Of a stretch of 5,840 nucleotides of DNA, positions 1 through 4,876 are shown piece after piece. The stretch lies in assembly GCA_016200785.1 (NCBI GenBank), contig JACQED010000292.1, forward strand, positions 1 to 5,840. Reading direction: 5' to 3'. Source of the DNA: Chloroflexota bacterium. GTDB lineage: Bacteria; Chloroflexota; Anaerolineae; Anaerolineales; JACQED01. The notes beneath the pieces were generated by a model. It was not told the origin of the DNA. It searched no databases and saw only the letters and a list, made by a program, of their open reading frames with translations. How positions within the stretch are numbered: position 1 is the first letter of the stretch; the number at the start of each line of letters is the position of its first letter. The position numbers and the translations under genes are program-made.

Positions 1-117
1 ATCGAATCCCTTGAAGTCGCCTTCTTTCCGCCGGACGCACTGCCGCCCCTCGAAACACGCTTCGACGTCCGGCTCGCCGATGCGCTCGCCGGGCGCGCGG
101 CGGCGTTCTTTCGATAG
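1..117 (+). CDS. 3' end of a probable Nudix hydrolase (partial)
   Basis: Frame 1 is open from the window edge to a TAG at 115-117 and gives 38 residues. The visible tail runs EVAFFPPDALPPL, then a short helix-like segment, and ends in GRAAAFFR. The pattern 'E-x-x-FF-P-x-x-x-LPPL' followed by a short basic C-terminus is what I know from the C-terminal end of many Nudix hydrolases, where it follows the catalytic Nudix box. The box itself would lie outside the window, so the catalytic residues cannot be checked. The codon pattern is GC-rich and like the neighbouring genes, which supports real coding. The stop lies 171 bases before ridA, and a separate promoter lies between them, so this gene probably ends its own transcription unit. 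The Nudix assignment is an inference from a short tail. Confidence 0.5.
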   Translation: MESLEVAFFPPDALPPLETRFDVRLADALAGRAAAFFR

Positions 118-122
118 TCTGT

Positions 123-150
123 TTGACTTTTCTCACTATCTCCATAGAAT
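123..150 (+). promoter_or_regulatory. sigma70-type promoter for the ridA-aminotransferase operon
   Basis: A -35 hexamer TTGACT (123-128) is followed, after 16 bases, by a -10 hexamer TAGAAT (145-150). Each differs from the consensus by one base. It starts just after the stop of the upstream gene. Transcription would begin near 157, leaving a leader of about 130 bases that contains the palindromic repeat at 187-250. The -35 context TTTGACTTT recurs in the promoter at 3452-3480. This was recognised by eye only. Confidence 0.55.
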
Positions 151-186
151 CTCCGACACTGTGCGGAACCTCACATCTAACAACCT

Positions 187-250
187 ACCACGAGGACACG
201 ATGGCTCGAAGAGCACGAAGAAAAACTTAGTGTCTTCGTGCCTTTGTGGT
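187..250. repeat. imperfect palindromic intergenic repeat, copy 1
   Basis: The left arm ACCACGAGGACACGA (187-201) is complementary, with a few mismatches, to the right arm at 236-250 (TCGTGCCTTTGTGGT). Further GCACGAAG and CTTAGTGTCTTCGTG strings lie between and extend the pairing. The 13-mer CACGAGGACACGA (189-201) recurs exactly in copy 2 (1990-2002). The element sits in the presumed ridA leader, 38 bases before its start, so it would be transcribed as a hairpin. Similar 'CACAAAGGCACGAAGACACGAAG' palindromes are, from general knowledge, common between genes in several environmental bacterial lineages. Their function is unknown to me, and no transposase is associated here. Confidence 0.7.
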
Positions 251-288
251 GAGGGCCTTTCAGATTTTTCTAGACATCGGAGACCTCC

Positions 289-699
289 ATGCCCAAGACT
301 CGACAACGCGAAGTGATCATCGCCGACAAAGCGCCGAAGGCGATCGGCCCGTACTCGCAGGGCATCCGCTATGGCGACCTCGTTTTCACCGCCGGGCAGC
401 TCGGGTTGGACTACAAAACCGGCCAACTCGTCGAAGGCGGCATCGAGGCGCAGACGCGCCAGGTGCTCAACAATCTCAAATCAATCCTCGAAGCCTCCGG
501 CTCGTCGCTGACTAACGTGATCAAGACGACTGTGTTCGTGGCGAACATGGCCGAGTTCGAGAAGATGAACGCGATCTACGCCGAGTTCTTCTCACAGAAT
601 CCACCGGCGCGAACCACCGTGCAGGCGGCCGGCCTGCCGCGCGGCGCGGCGGTCGAGATCGAATGCGTCGCCATGGTCGGCGTTGGAAAGGGAGACTGA
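289..699 (+). CDS. ridA: RidA family 2-iminobutanoate/2-iminopropanoate deaminase
   Basis: This is a cytosolic enzyme that hydrolyses reactive enamine/imine intermediates (2-aminoacrylate, 2-aminocrotonate) released by PLP enzymes to 2-oxo acids and ammonia. The 136-residue product is the usual size for the family. It shows the family landmarks in order: APKAIGPYSQG (residues 15-25), FTAGQLG (33-39), QTRQVLNNLKSILEASG (55-71), VIKTTVFVANM (77-87), PART (106-109) and the C-terminal EIECVAMV (123-130). Arg108 and Glu123 match Arg105 and Glu120 of E. coli RidA, the catalytic pair, with the same 15-residue spacing, so the protein should be active. The ATG at 289 has GGAG at 279-282 with a 6-base spacer. 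The TGA is one base before the next gene's ATG, so the two are co-transcribed and probably translationally coupled. The family has non-deaminase members, but the intact Arg argues for activity. Confidence 0.95.
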   Translation: MPKTRQREVIIADKAPKAIGPYSQGIRYGDLVFTAGQLGLDYKTGQLVEGGIEAQTRQVLNNLKSILEASGSSLTNVIKTTVFVANMAEFEKMNAIYAEFFSQNPPARTTVQAAGLPRGAAVEIECVAMVGVGKGD

Positions 700-700
700 G

Positions 701-1966
701 ATGGCAGACAACGGTATTGCTCACCTCTCGCCCGTCTGGTCGCGCAGTGCGACGTTGATCGCCGAGCGCGGCGAGGGCGCGTATCTTTACACGACCGACG
801 GCAAACGCTATCTCGACTTCACCTGCGGCATTGGCGTGACGAACACCGGGCACGCGCACCCGCGCGTCGTGCAGGCGATTCAGGCGCAGGCGGCGAAACT
901 TCTGCACGGTCAGGCGAACATCGTCTATCACAAGCCCATGATCCAGTTGGCCGAAGAACTGCTGACCGTCGTGCCGTCGCCGCTCGACACGTTCTTCTTC
1001 AGCAACTCCGGCGCGGAGATCGTCGAGGGCGCGGTGAAACTCGCCCGCGCCGCCACCAAACGCACCAACGTGATCGTCTTTCAAGGATCGTTCCACGGGC
1101 GCACCAATGCCACGATGGCGATGACCACCTCGAAGACGATATATCGCGCCGGTTTTCAACCACTTGCCTCCGGCGTCTTCGTCGCGCCCTTCCCCTATTC
1201 GTACCGCTACGGCTGGGACGACGAGACGACGCTGAAGTTTTGCCTCAAAGAACTCAAACTTCTGCTCAAGTCGCAAACCGCGCCCGAAGAGACAGCGGCG
1301 ATTCTCATCGAGCCGGTGCTGGGCGAGGGCGGCTACGTCGTGCCGCCCGCGCAATTCCTCCACGAACTGCGCGACCTGTGCGATTACTACGGCATCATGC
1401 TCATCGCCGACGAAGTTCAGTCCGGCTTCGGGCGCACCGGCAAATGGTTCGCCGTCGAGCATTTCGACGTGGTGCCCGACATCATGGTGATGGCGAAAGG
1501 GATCGCCTCCGGCCTGCCGCTCTCGGCGCTGGCGACGCGCAAAGAGATCATGTCGAAGTGGACGCCGGGATCGCACGGCGGCACCTACGGCGGCAACGCC
1601 GTTGCCTGCGCCGCCGGCGTCGCGACGATCCAGACGATGCGCGATGAGAAGTTGATCGAGAACTCGGAAAAGATGGGGCAAGTGCTGATGGCCGGCCTGC
1701 GGAAAATGCAGGAGGAGCATCCCGAGATCGGCGACGTGCGCGGCAAAGGATTGATGATCGCCTCCGAGTTCACCGACCCGCGCGGCGAGCCGTGGACCGA
1801 CCGGGCGAAGGCCGTCGCCAAAGCCGCGCTCGACGAAGGCTTGTTGCTGCTGACCTGCGGCTCTTACGACAACACCGTGCGCTGGATTCCGCCGCTGGTG
1901 GTAAACGAGTCGCAGATCAAAGACGGGCTGGCGATGTTTGAGAGGGCCTTGAACCGATCCATTTGA
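701..1966 (+). CDS. class III PLP-dependent aminotransferase (4-aminobutyrate aminotransferase-like)
   Basis: This is a cytosolic fold-type I enzyme that moves an amino group, usually from an omega-amino or amino acid donor, to a 2-oxo acid. The 421-residue product has the class III landmarks: SNSGAEIVEGAVKLAR (101-116) for phosphate binding, FHGRT (131-135), EPVLGEGG (204-211), Asp237 in IADEVQSGFGRTG for the pyridine nitrogen, Gln240, Lys266 in VMAKGIASGLP for the Schiff base, and Thr295 in GGTYGGN. These sit about two residues before their E. coli GabT counterparts (Asp239, Gln242, Lys268, Thr297). Glu209 and Arg394 (in NTVRWIPPL) match the GabT Glu211/Arg398 switch for substrate carboxylates. 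I chose ATG 701 over an in-frame TTG at 683 because AAGGGAG (688-694) gives a 6-base spacer to 701. The enzyme follows ridA by one base. Substrate is uncertain: GABA, ornithine-type or beta-alanine/pyruvate activities are all possible, so no symbol is given. Confidence 0.93.
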   Translation: MADNGIAHLSPVWSRSATLIAERGEGAYLYTTDGKRYLDFTCGIGVTNTGHAHPRVVQAIQAQAAKLLHGQANIVYHKPMIQLAEELLTVVPSPLDTFFFSNSGAEIVEGAVKLARAATKRTNVIVFQGSFHGRTNATMAMTTSKTIYRAGFQPLASGVFVAPFPYSYRYGWDDETTLKFCLKELKLLLKSQTAPEETAAILIEPVLGEGGYVVPPAQFLHELRDLCDYYGIMLIADEVQSGFGRTGKWFAVEHFDVVPDIMVMAKGIASGLPLSALATRKEIMSKWTPGSHGGTYGGNAVACAAGVATIQTMRDEKLIENSEKMGQVLMAGLRKMQEEHPEIGDVRGKGLMIASEFTDPRGEPWTDRAKAVAKAALDEGLLLLTCGSYDNTVRWIPPLVVNESQIKDGLAMFERALNRSI

Positions 1967-1979
1967 GCAGACAAGCGAA

Positions 1980-2052
1980 ACCACAAAGGCACGAGGACAC
2001 GAAGCAACACAGAGGAATCTTGGTGATCTTTGTGCCTTCGCGTCTTCGTGGT
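1980..2052. repeat. imperfect palindromic intergenic repeat, copy 2
   Basis: The left arm (1980-2004) and right arm (2028-2052) are 25 bases each and pair at 19 of 25 positions across a 23-base loop. The six mismatches are all purine transitions: three become G-U pairs and three A-C on the + strand RNA, a pattern that suggests the arms drift while keeping a stem. The element shares the exact 13-mer CACGAGGACACGA (1990-2002) with copy 1. It begins 14 bases after the aminotransferase stop and ends 17 bases before the next ATG, so it fills most of this gap. There is no T-run after it, so it is not a typical intrinsic terminator, although the stem could slow transcription or protect the operon's 3' end. 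Confidence 0.75.
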
Positions 2053-2068
2053 AAAGTCCCCCAGATTT

Positions 2069-2909
2069 ATGTCAGTCCTATCCGCCGACTTCATCGTTCT
2101 CCCCTACGACGACAGTCTGACGCTGGCGGGCATTGAGTACGCGCGCAAATCACTCCACTACACTTACAATCGAATGGCCCTCGGGCTGATGCCGCGCCTG
2201 CGGAAGATCGCCGCCGGCGTCGCGGTCGAACTTGCCTTCGTCCGCCACCTGCAGAAAGAGGACATTCCCTTCAACCGCCTCGGCTCGACACACTTCACGC
2301 GCAAAGACCTCTTCGACCTCGGCCTCCTACCTCTTCGGCTTCCTCGCCGGCCTGGAGACTCAGCATGCCTCGGATATCGGTCGCGCAATTGAGGCCGACC
2401 AACCGATTTATCTCCTCCACTCGTTCGAGCGGGAGGACTGGACTCGCTCCCGGCGATGGAAGTCGCTGGGCCGCCTCGCGCTCAAGAGCAATGCCCTCGC
2501 GCCAGTTGAGATCGAAATGGGCGGGCAGGGCCGCGACTTCGACGCGATCGTCGAGCGGCTGAGCCTCGCCCCGAAAGTGCGCGCCGCCGTCGAGGGAGAT
2601 TTCTATTCCGTCCTCTATTTACACACTCCCACCCTGCCCGGCGGCGAAGTCGGCGTTCACAGCCCGGTCTTGAACGACACGCGCCTCATCGCGCCGCGCG
2701 ACTGGGGCAACATCTGGGTTTACGGGTTGCAAATCTACGTCGCCGGCTGGCTCACTAAAAATGAGTTTCGCCGCAAGAGCAAACGCCTGCGCCCCGGCAG
2801 TGAGGTGAAGCAATATCGGCACACCAGCACCGACAATTGGGCAGTGGCGGTGAGGGAACTGAGGCCGATGGAGGAGTTGATCGAGGCGGCCAAGAAATGG
2901 GGTGTATAA
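2069..2909 (+). pseudogene. unrecognised conserved-looking protein, broken by a frameshift near 2323
   Basis: Frame 2 reads 85 residues from ATG 2069 (MSVLSADFIVLPYDDS...) to DLFDLG. The sense then continues in frame 3 from 2325 (SYLFGFLAGLETQ...) to TAA at 2907-2909. Ignoring one C at 2323/2324 gives a continuous product of about 279 aa. Both halves have normal protein composition, while the other frames around the break are Arg/Pro/Ser-rich shadows. The N-terminal half has YARKSLHYTYNRM (24-36) and GVAVELAFVRHLQKEDIPF (50-68). The C-terminal half has a WVYGLQIYVAGWLTKNEFRRKS region and ends in an Arg/Glu-rich helix. I do not recognise the family. A helix with a buried Glu followed by a 'ready-to-bind' domain would fit a nuclease-like fold, but no PD-(D/E)xK motif is visible and none is claimed. 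No clear Shine-Dalgarno precedes 2069, where the palindrome copy 2 ends. The break may be a sequence error, a small duplication or true inactivation. Confidence 0.65.
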
Positions 2910-2910
2910 T
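2905..2910 (+). promoter_or_regulatory. possible -10 element for the DUF433 gene
   Basis: A perfect TATAAT lies over the stop codon of the upstream gene (TAA at 2907-2909), 27 bases before the DUF433 start. Transcription from near 2917 would give a leader of about 20 bases carrying the AGGGA ribosome site. The -35 is weak: TTGATC at 2877-2882 is 22 bases away, too far for a normal spacer, and the usual position holds no match. The placement is suggestive, but the element may simply be part of the stop codon context. Confidence 0.35.
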
Positions 2911-2937
2911 CCGCCGCGTGAAAGCAGGGAAGAGACC

Positions 2938-3267
2938 ATGAGCACGCTTCAAGACGCTGAAAAACTGCTATCCTCGATGTCACGCGCAGAAAAAGCTCAG
3001 GTGCTGCAGTGGGTGGTGCGCGACCTGGGCGATGCCTTTCCCGGCATTGACAGTATTCCGGGCGTCAACGGCGGCGAACCTTGTATTGTGCGCACCCGTA
3101 TTCCGGTGTGGGTCTTGGCGCAGGCGAGGCGACTTGGAACGAGCGAAGCGGACTTGCTGCTTTGCTACCCTACGTTGCGCGCGGAGGACCTGACAAATGC
3201 GTGGGCCTATTACCGCACCCACAAAGACGAGATCGAACAGCAAATCCGGGAGAACGAGGAAGCATAG
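2938..3267 (+). CDS. DUF433 domain protein (antitoxin-like, putative DNA-binding)
   Basis: The 109-residue product has an N-terminal helical segment (1-30, AEKLLSSMSRAEKAQVLQWV) and then the DUF433 signature: GGEPCIVRTRIPVWVLAQARRLG (45-67), ADLLLCYPTLRAEDLTNAWAYY (71-92) and a charged C-terminal helix ending EQQIRENEEA. The R-T/G-TRIPVW motif and the YPTL-x-x-x-DL helix are the family's hallmarks. DUF433 proteins carry a small helix-turn-helix-like fold and, in many genomes, precede a PIN-like or DUF5615 toxin gene as its antitoxin. ATG 2938 has AGGGA (2926-2930) with a 7-base spacer, so it is preferred over the in-frame GTG at 2902. The start is 28 bases after the preceding stop. No toxin ORF follows in the 248-base gap, so this appears solitary. 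A role in binding its own promoter is inference from the family only. Confidence 0.88.
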   Translation: MSTLQDAEKLLSSMSRAEKAQVLQWVVRDLGDAFPGIDSIPGVNGGEPCIVRTRIPVWVLAQARRLGTSEADLLLCYPTLRAEDLTNAWAYYRTHKDEIEQQIRENEEA

Positions 3268-3274
3268 GGGAATC

Positions 3275-3370
3275 AGTCAGCGGATGCCTTCGGCATAGCG
3301 GATTATCGGATGGACCCGAGTCCGAGAAGGCGCTCGGCCTATCCGCTAATCCGCTTCATATCCGCTGACT
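3275..3370. repeat. long inverted repeat built from the heptamer AGCGGAT/ATCCGCT
   Basis: The outer arms AGTCAGCGGAT (3275-3285) and ATCCGCTGACT (3360-3370) are perfect complements. The next segments, 3297-3311 and 3341-3355, pair at 14 of 15 positions. Together this makes a 25/26 base stem. The left arm carries an extra 11 bases (3286-3296) that form a small side hairpin, ATGCC-TTC-GGCAT (3284-3296). A tip hairpin CCGAG-AAGGCG-CTCGG lies at 3322-3337. The heptamer AGCGGAT or its complement appears exactly five times, plus one copy with a single mismatch (3305-3311). The element begins 7 bases after the DUF433 stop. There is no T-run, so a simple intrinsic terminator is unlikely. A REP-like or MITE-like mobile palindrome, or a rho-independent-like processing stem, are possible. 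Confidence 0.8.
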
Positions 3371-3451
3371 AGCCTCTCGGCCGGCCCTCTCATCCGCCCG
3401 TCTTTTGAACTCCATCCCCCAGATGGGAATCCACGCCGCCCACAGCGGGAT

Positions 3452-3480
3452 TTGACTTTCCCGCCCCTCCGCAGTATCCT
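3452..3480 (+). promoter_or_regulatory. sigma70-type promoter for the LTD protein gene
   Basis: TTGACT (3452-3457) is followed after exactly 17 bases by TATCCT (3475-3480). The -35 has one mismatch and the -10 has two. Transcription would start near 3487, giving a leader of about 30 bases with the ribosome site AAGGAGAGG at 3503-3511. The position immediately before an exported protein gene, and the optimal spacer, make this credible. The stretch between the palindrome (ends 3370) and this promoter holds nothing else I can identify. Confidence 0.6.
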
Positions 3481-3515
3481 CCCCAGTCCCTTACCCGTCG
3501 CCAAGGAGAGGTCGC

Positions 3516-3806
3516 GTGCCCCATGCCGTGCCAAGAAGTCGCCTCCACACAGCCATCACCGCGCTCGTCTGCGCGCTGATCGGCTCTTGTTTGTTGTTGG
3601 GAGAAATCGGCCTGCCGCGCGCCCCGGTTGCCCATGCCCGGCCCGAGGCAGCGCTGGCGAACCACCTTGTCATCAGCGAAGTCCAGACAGGCGGCGCGGC
3701 AGCGTCCGATGAGTTCATCGAACTTTACAACTCAACCGACTCGGCGGTCAGCATCTCCGGTTGGACAGTTCCAGAAAAACATCCAGCGGAACTGAATCTA
3801 ACCTGA
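3516..3806 (+). CDS. LTD protein segment 1: signal peptide and start of LTD1 (frame 3)
   Basis: The 96-residue reading frame begins with a basic n-region (MPHAVPRSRLH), a hydrophobic core at about 12-29 (TAITALVCALIGSCLLLG) and an A-x-A site at 39-41 (AHA before RPEA), so it is predicted to be exported by Sec. From residue 50, HLVISEVQTGG, DEFIELYN (66-72) and ISGWTV (80-85) are classic LTD strands. The frame stops early at 3804-3806, and the LTD does not continue in it beyond VPEK (86-89). Adding one A to the A5 tract at 3775-3779 restores continuity: VPEK is then followed by TSSGTESNLIASFS from frame 2. The signal has a possible lipobox (IGSC, Cys25), but the residues after it are too hydrophobic for a clear lipoprotein. 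I favour signal peptidase I cleavage after Ala41. Confidence 0.75.
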   Translation: MPHAVPRSRLHTAITALVCALIGSCLLLGEIGLPRAPVAHARPEAALANHLVISEVQTGGAAASDEFIELYNSTDSAVSISGWTVPEKHPAELNLT

Positions 3807-4876
3807 TCGCGTCGTTCAGCGCAGTATCCATCCCCGCGCGCGGATTCTTCTTAATCACGCCGCCCGCCGGCTTCTTCGACGGCGGCGTCGCGGCGGACGC
3901 GACGTACTCGAACACCACCGACCGCATCGCGGCCAACAACACGATCCTGCTCTACGACAACAACGGAACGCTCGTTGATAAAGTCGGCCTCGGCACGGCG
4001 ACAGAACGCGAGGGAACGGCCATCGCCAACCCGGCGACCAATGGCAGTGTCGAGCGCAAAGCGCAGAACACCTCGACCTCTGCCAGCATGGGGGCGTGCG
4101 GAGCAGATGAGATAGGCGGTAACGGCGAGGACTCGGACAACAATGCTGCCGACTTTGTGACCCGCTCTATCTCTCAACCCCAAAACGCCTCCAGCGCTGC
4201 AGAGATACCTGGTACGATTGCGCCCTCTTGCACTCCGACTCCCACTGCAACCAACACTTCCACGCCGACCGCCACCAACACGCCAACGAACACCGCCACC
4301 GCTACTTCAACCAGTACACCATTCCCGCCCCGTGCCGTCGTTATCAACGAGGTGGCCTGGATGGGCACGGTCGCCAGCGATGACGACGAGTGGATCGAAC
4401 TATTCAACCCGGGTGCTACGGCGATTTCGCTGGCCGGCTGGACGCTCGCCGCCGACGATGGTACACCGAGCATCGCGCTCAATGGTTCGATCGCGGCCGG
4501 CGGATTCTTCCTGTTGGAGCGGACTGACGACACGACGGTGAACGATGTGGCCGCCGATCTGATCTACACGGGCGCGCTCAGCAATTCCGGCGAGGTTCTC
4601 CGGCTCAAAGACCCCAGCGGGGCGACGGTGGACACCGCGAATGCAGAAAACGGCGGGAGTTGGCCAGCAGGCGACTACGACCTCCACCCCGACGGCGACG
4701 GCGACCGCTACTATCACCCCCACCCCCGCCCCGACGGTCATCGTGATCAACGAAGTCGTCACCGACCCGCAGACCGATTGGAGCACCAACAACTTCAACG
4801 GCGTGCCCGGCGGCGGCGCGATCAGCGATCTCGACGAGTGGCTCGAACTGTTCAACAAAGGCCTGGCCGCCGTTGA
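3761..4876 (+). CDS. LTD protein segment 2: rest of LTD1, linker, LTD2 (frame 2)
   Basis: Meaningful coding spans about 3776-4670. LTD1 continues with ARGFFLITPPAGFF, TDRIAANNTILLYD and NGTLVDKVGLG, and ends in GEDSDNNAADFVTRSISQPQN, the usual LTD tail. A Thr/Pro/Asn linker follows, and then LTD2: VVINEVAWMG (from 4337), DDEWIELFNPG, SLAGWTL, GGFFLLERTDD, SNSGEVLRLKDPSG and ENGGSWPAG. After WPAG at 4664-4672 the frame becomes an Arg/His-rich shadow and ends by chance at 4876. In LTDs I know, a further tail with a Met-Glu-Arg-type strand follows WPAG; here it is absent. The start at 3761 is artificial: it is the first ATG of this frame and has no ribosome site. Confidence 0.8.
   Translation: MDSSRKTSSGTESNLIASFSAVSIPARGFFLITPPAGFFDGGVAADATYSNTTDRIAANNTILLYDNNGTLVDKVGLGTATEREGTAIANPATNGSVERKAQNTSTSASMGACGADEIGGNGEDSDNNAADFVTRSISQPQNASSAAEIPGTIAPSCTPTPTATNTSTPTATNTPTNTATATSTSTPFPPRAVVINEVAWMGTVASDDDEWIELFNPGATAISLAGWTLAADDGTPSIALNGSIAAGGFFLLERTDDTTVNDVAADLIYTGALSNSGEVLRLKDPSGATVDTANAENGGSWPAGDYDLHPDGDGDRYYHPHPRPDGHRDQRSRHRPADRLEHQQLQRRARRRRDQRSRRVARTVQQRPGRR
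4229..4321 (+). repeat. low-complexity Thr/Pro/Asn/Ala linker between LTD1 and LTD2
   Basis: Thirty-one codons, mostly ACN with CCN, AAC and GCN, encode a segment beginning CTPTPTATNTSTPTAT and ending STSTP. Such linkers join domains in secreted Chloroflexota proteins and are likely extended and possibly glycosylated. The lone Cys at 4229-4231 is notable, because Cys is otherwise rare in this exported protein. The near-repetitive DNA is prone to slippage and assembly collapse. Confidence 0.8.

Noticed and set aside
1240..1647. 135-residue + strand open frame inside the aminotransferase
   Set aside because: It is an Arg-rich out-of-frame shadow of the aminotransferase with no ribosome site.
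521..1984. 487-residue open frame on the minus strand opposite the aminotransferase and the end of ridA
   Set aside because: It is a shadow caused by GC-rich codon bias on the + strand: its product is Arg/His/Gly-rich, has no recognisable domain, and lies opposite a gene with intact catalytic residues.
1980..2060. Rho-independent terminator after the aminotransferase
   Set aside because: The stem is long and imperfect with a 23-base loop and there is no run of T after it, so it is treated as a member of a repeat family.
3268..3451. CRISPR-like array suggested by repeated ATCCGCT units
   Set aside because: The units are only seven bases, occur in inverted as well as direct order, and have no regular spacers; the pattern is a palindrome.
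3579..3590. Lipoprotein signal (IGSC, Cys25) in the LTD protein
   Set aside because: The residues after the Cys are LLLGEIGL, still hydrophobic, and a good AHA cleavage site follows at 39-41, so ordinary signal peptidase cleavage is preferred.
3771..3782. Programmed -1 ribosomal frameshift at the A5 tract
   Set aside because: In the reading frame the site is CCA-GAA-AAA-CAT, which does not give the classic X-XXY-YYZ slippery heptamer, and no clear stimulatory stem was seen just downstream. A length change in the homopolymer is simpler.
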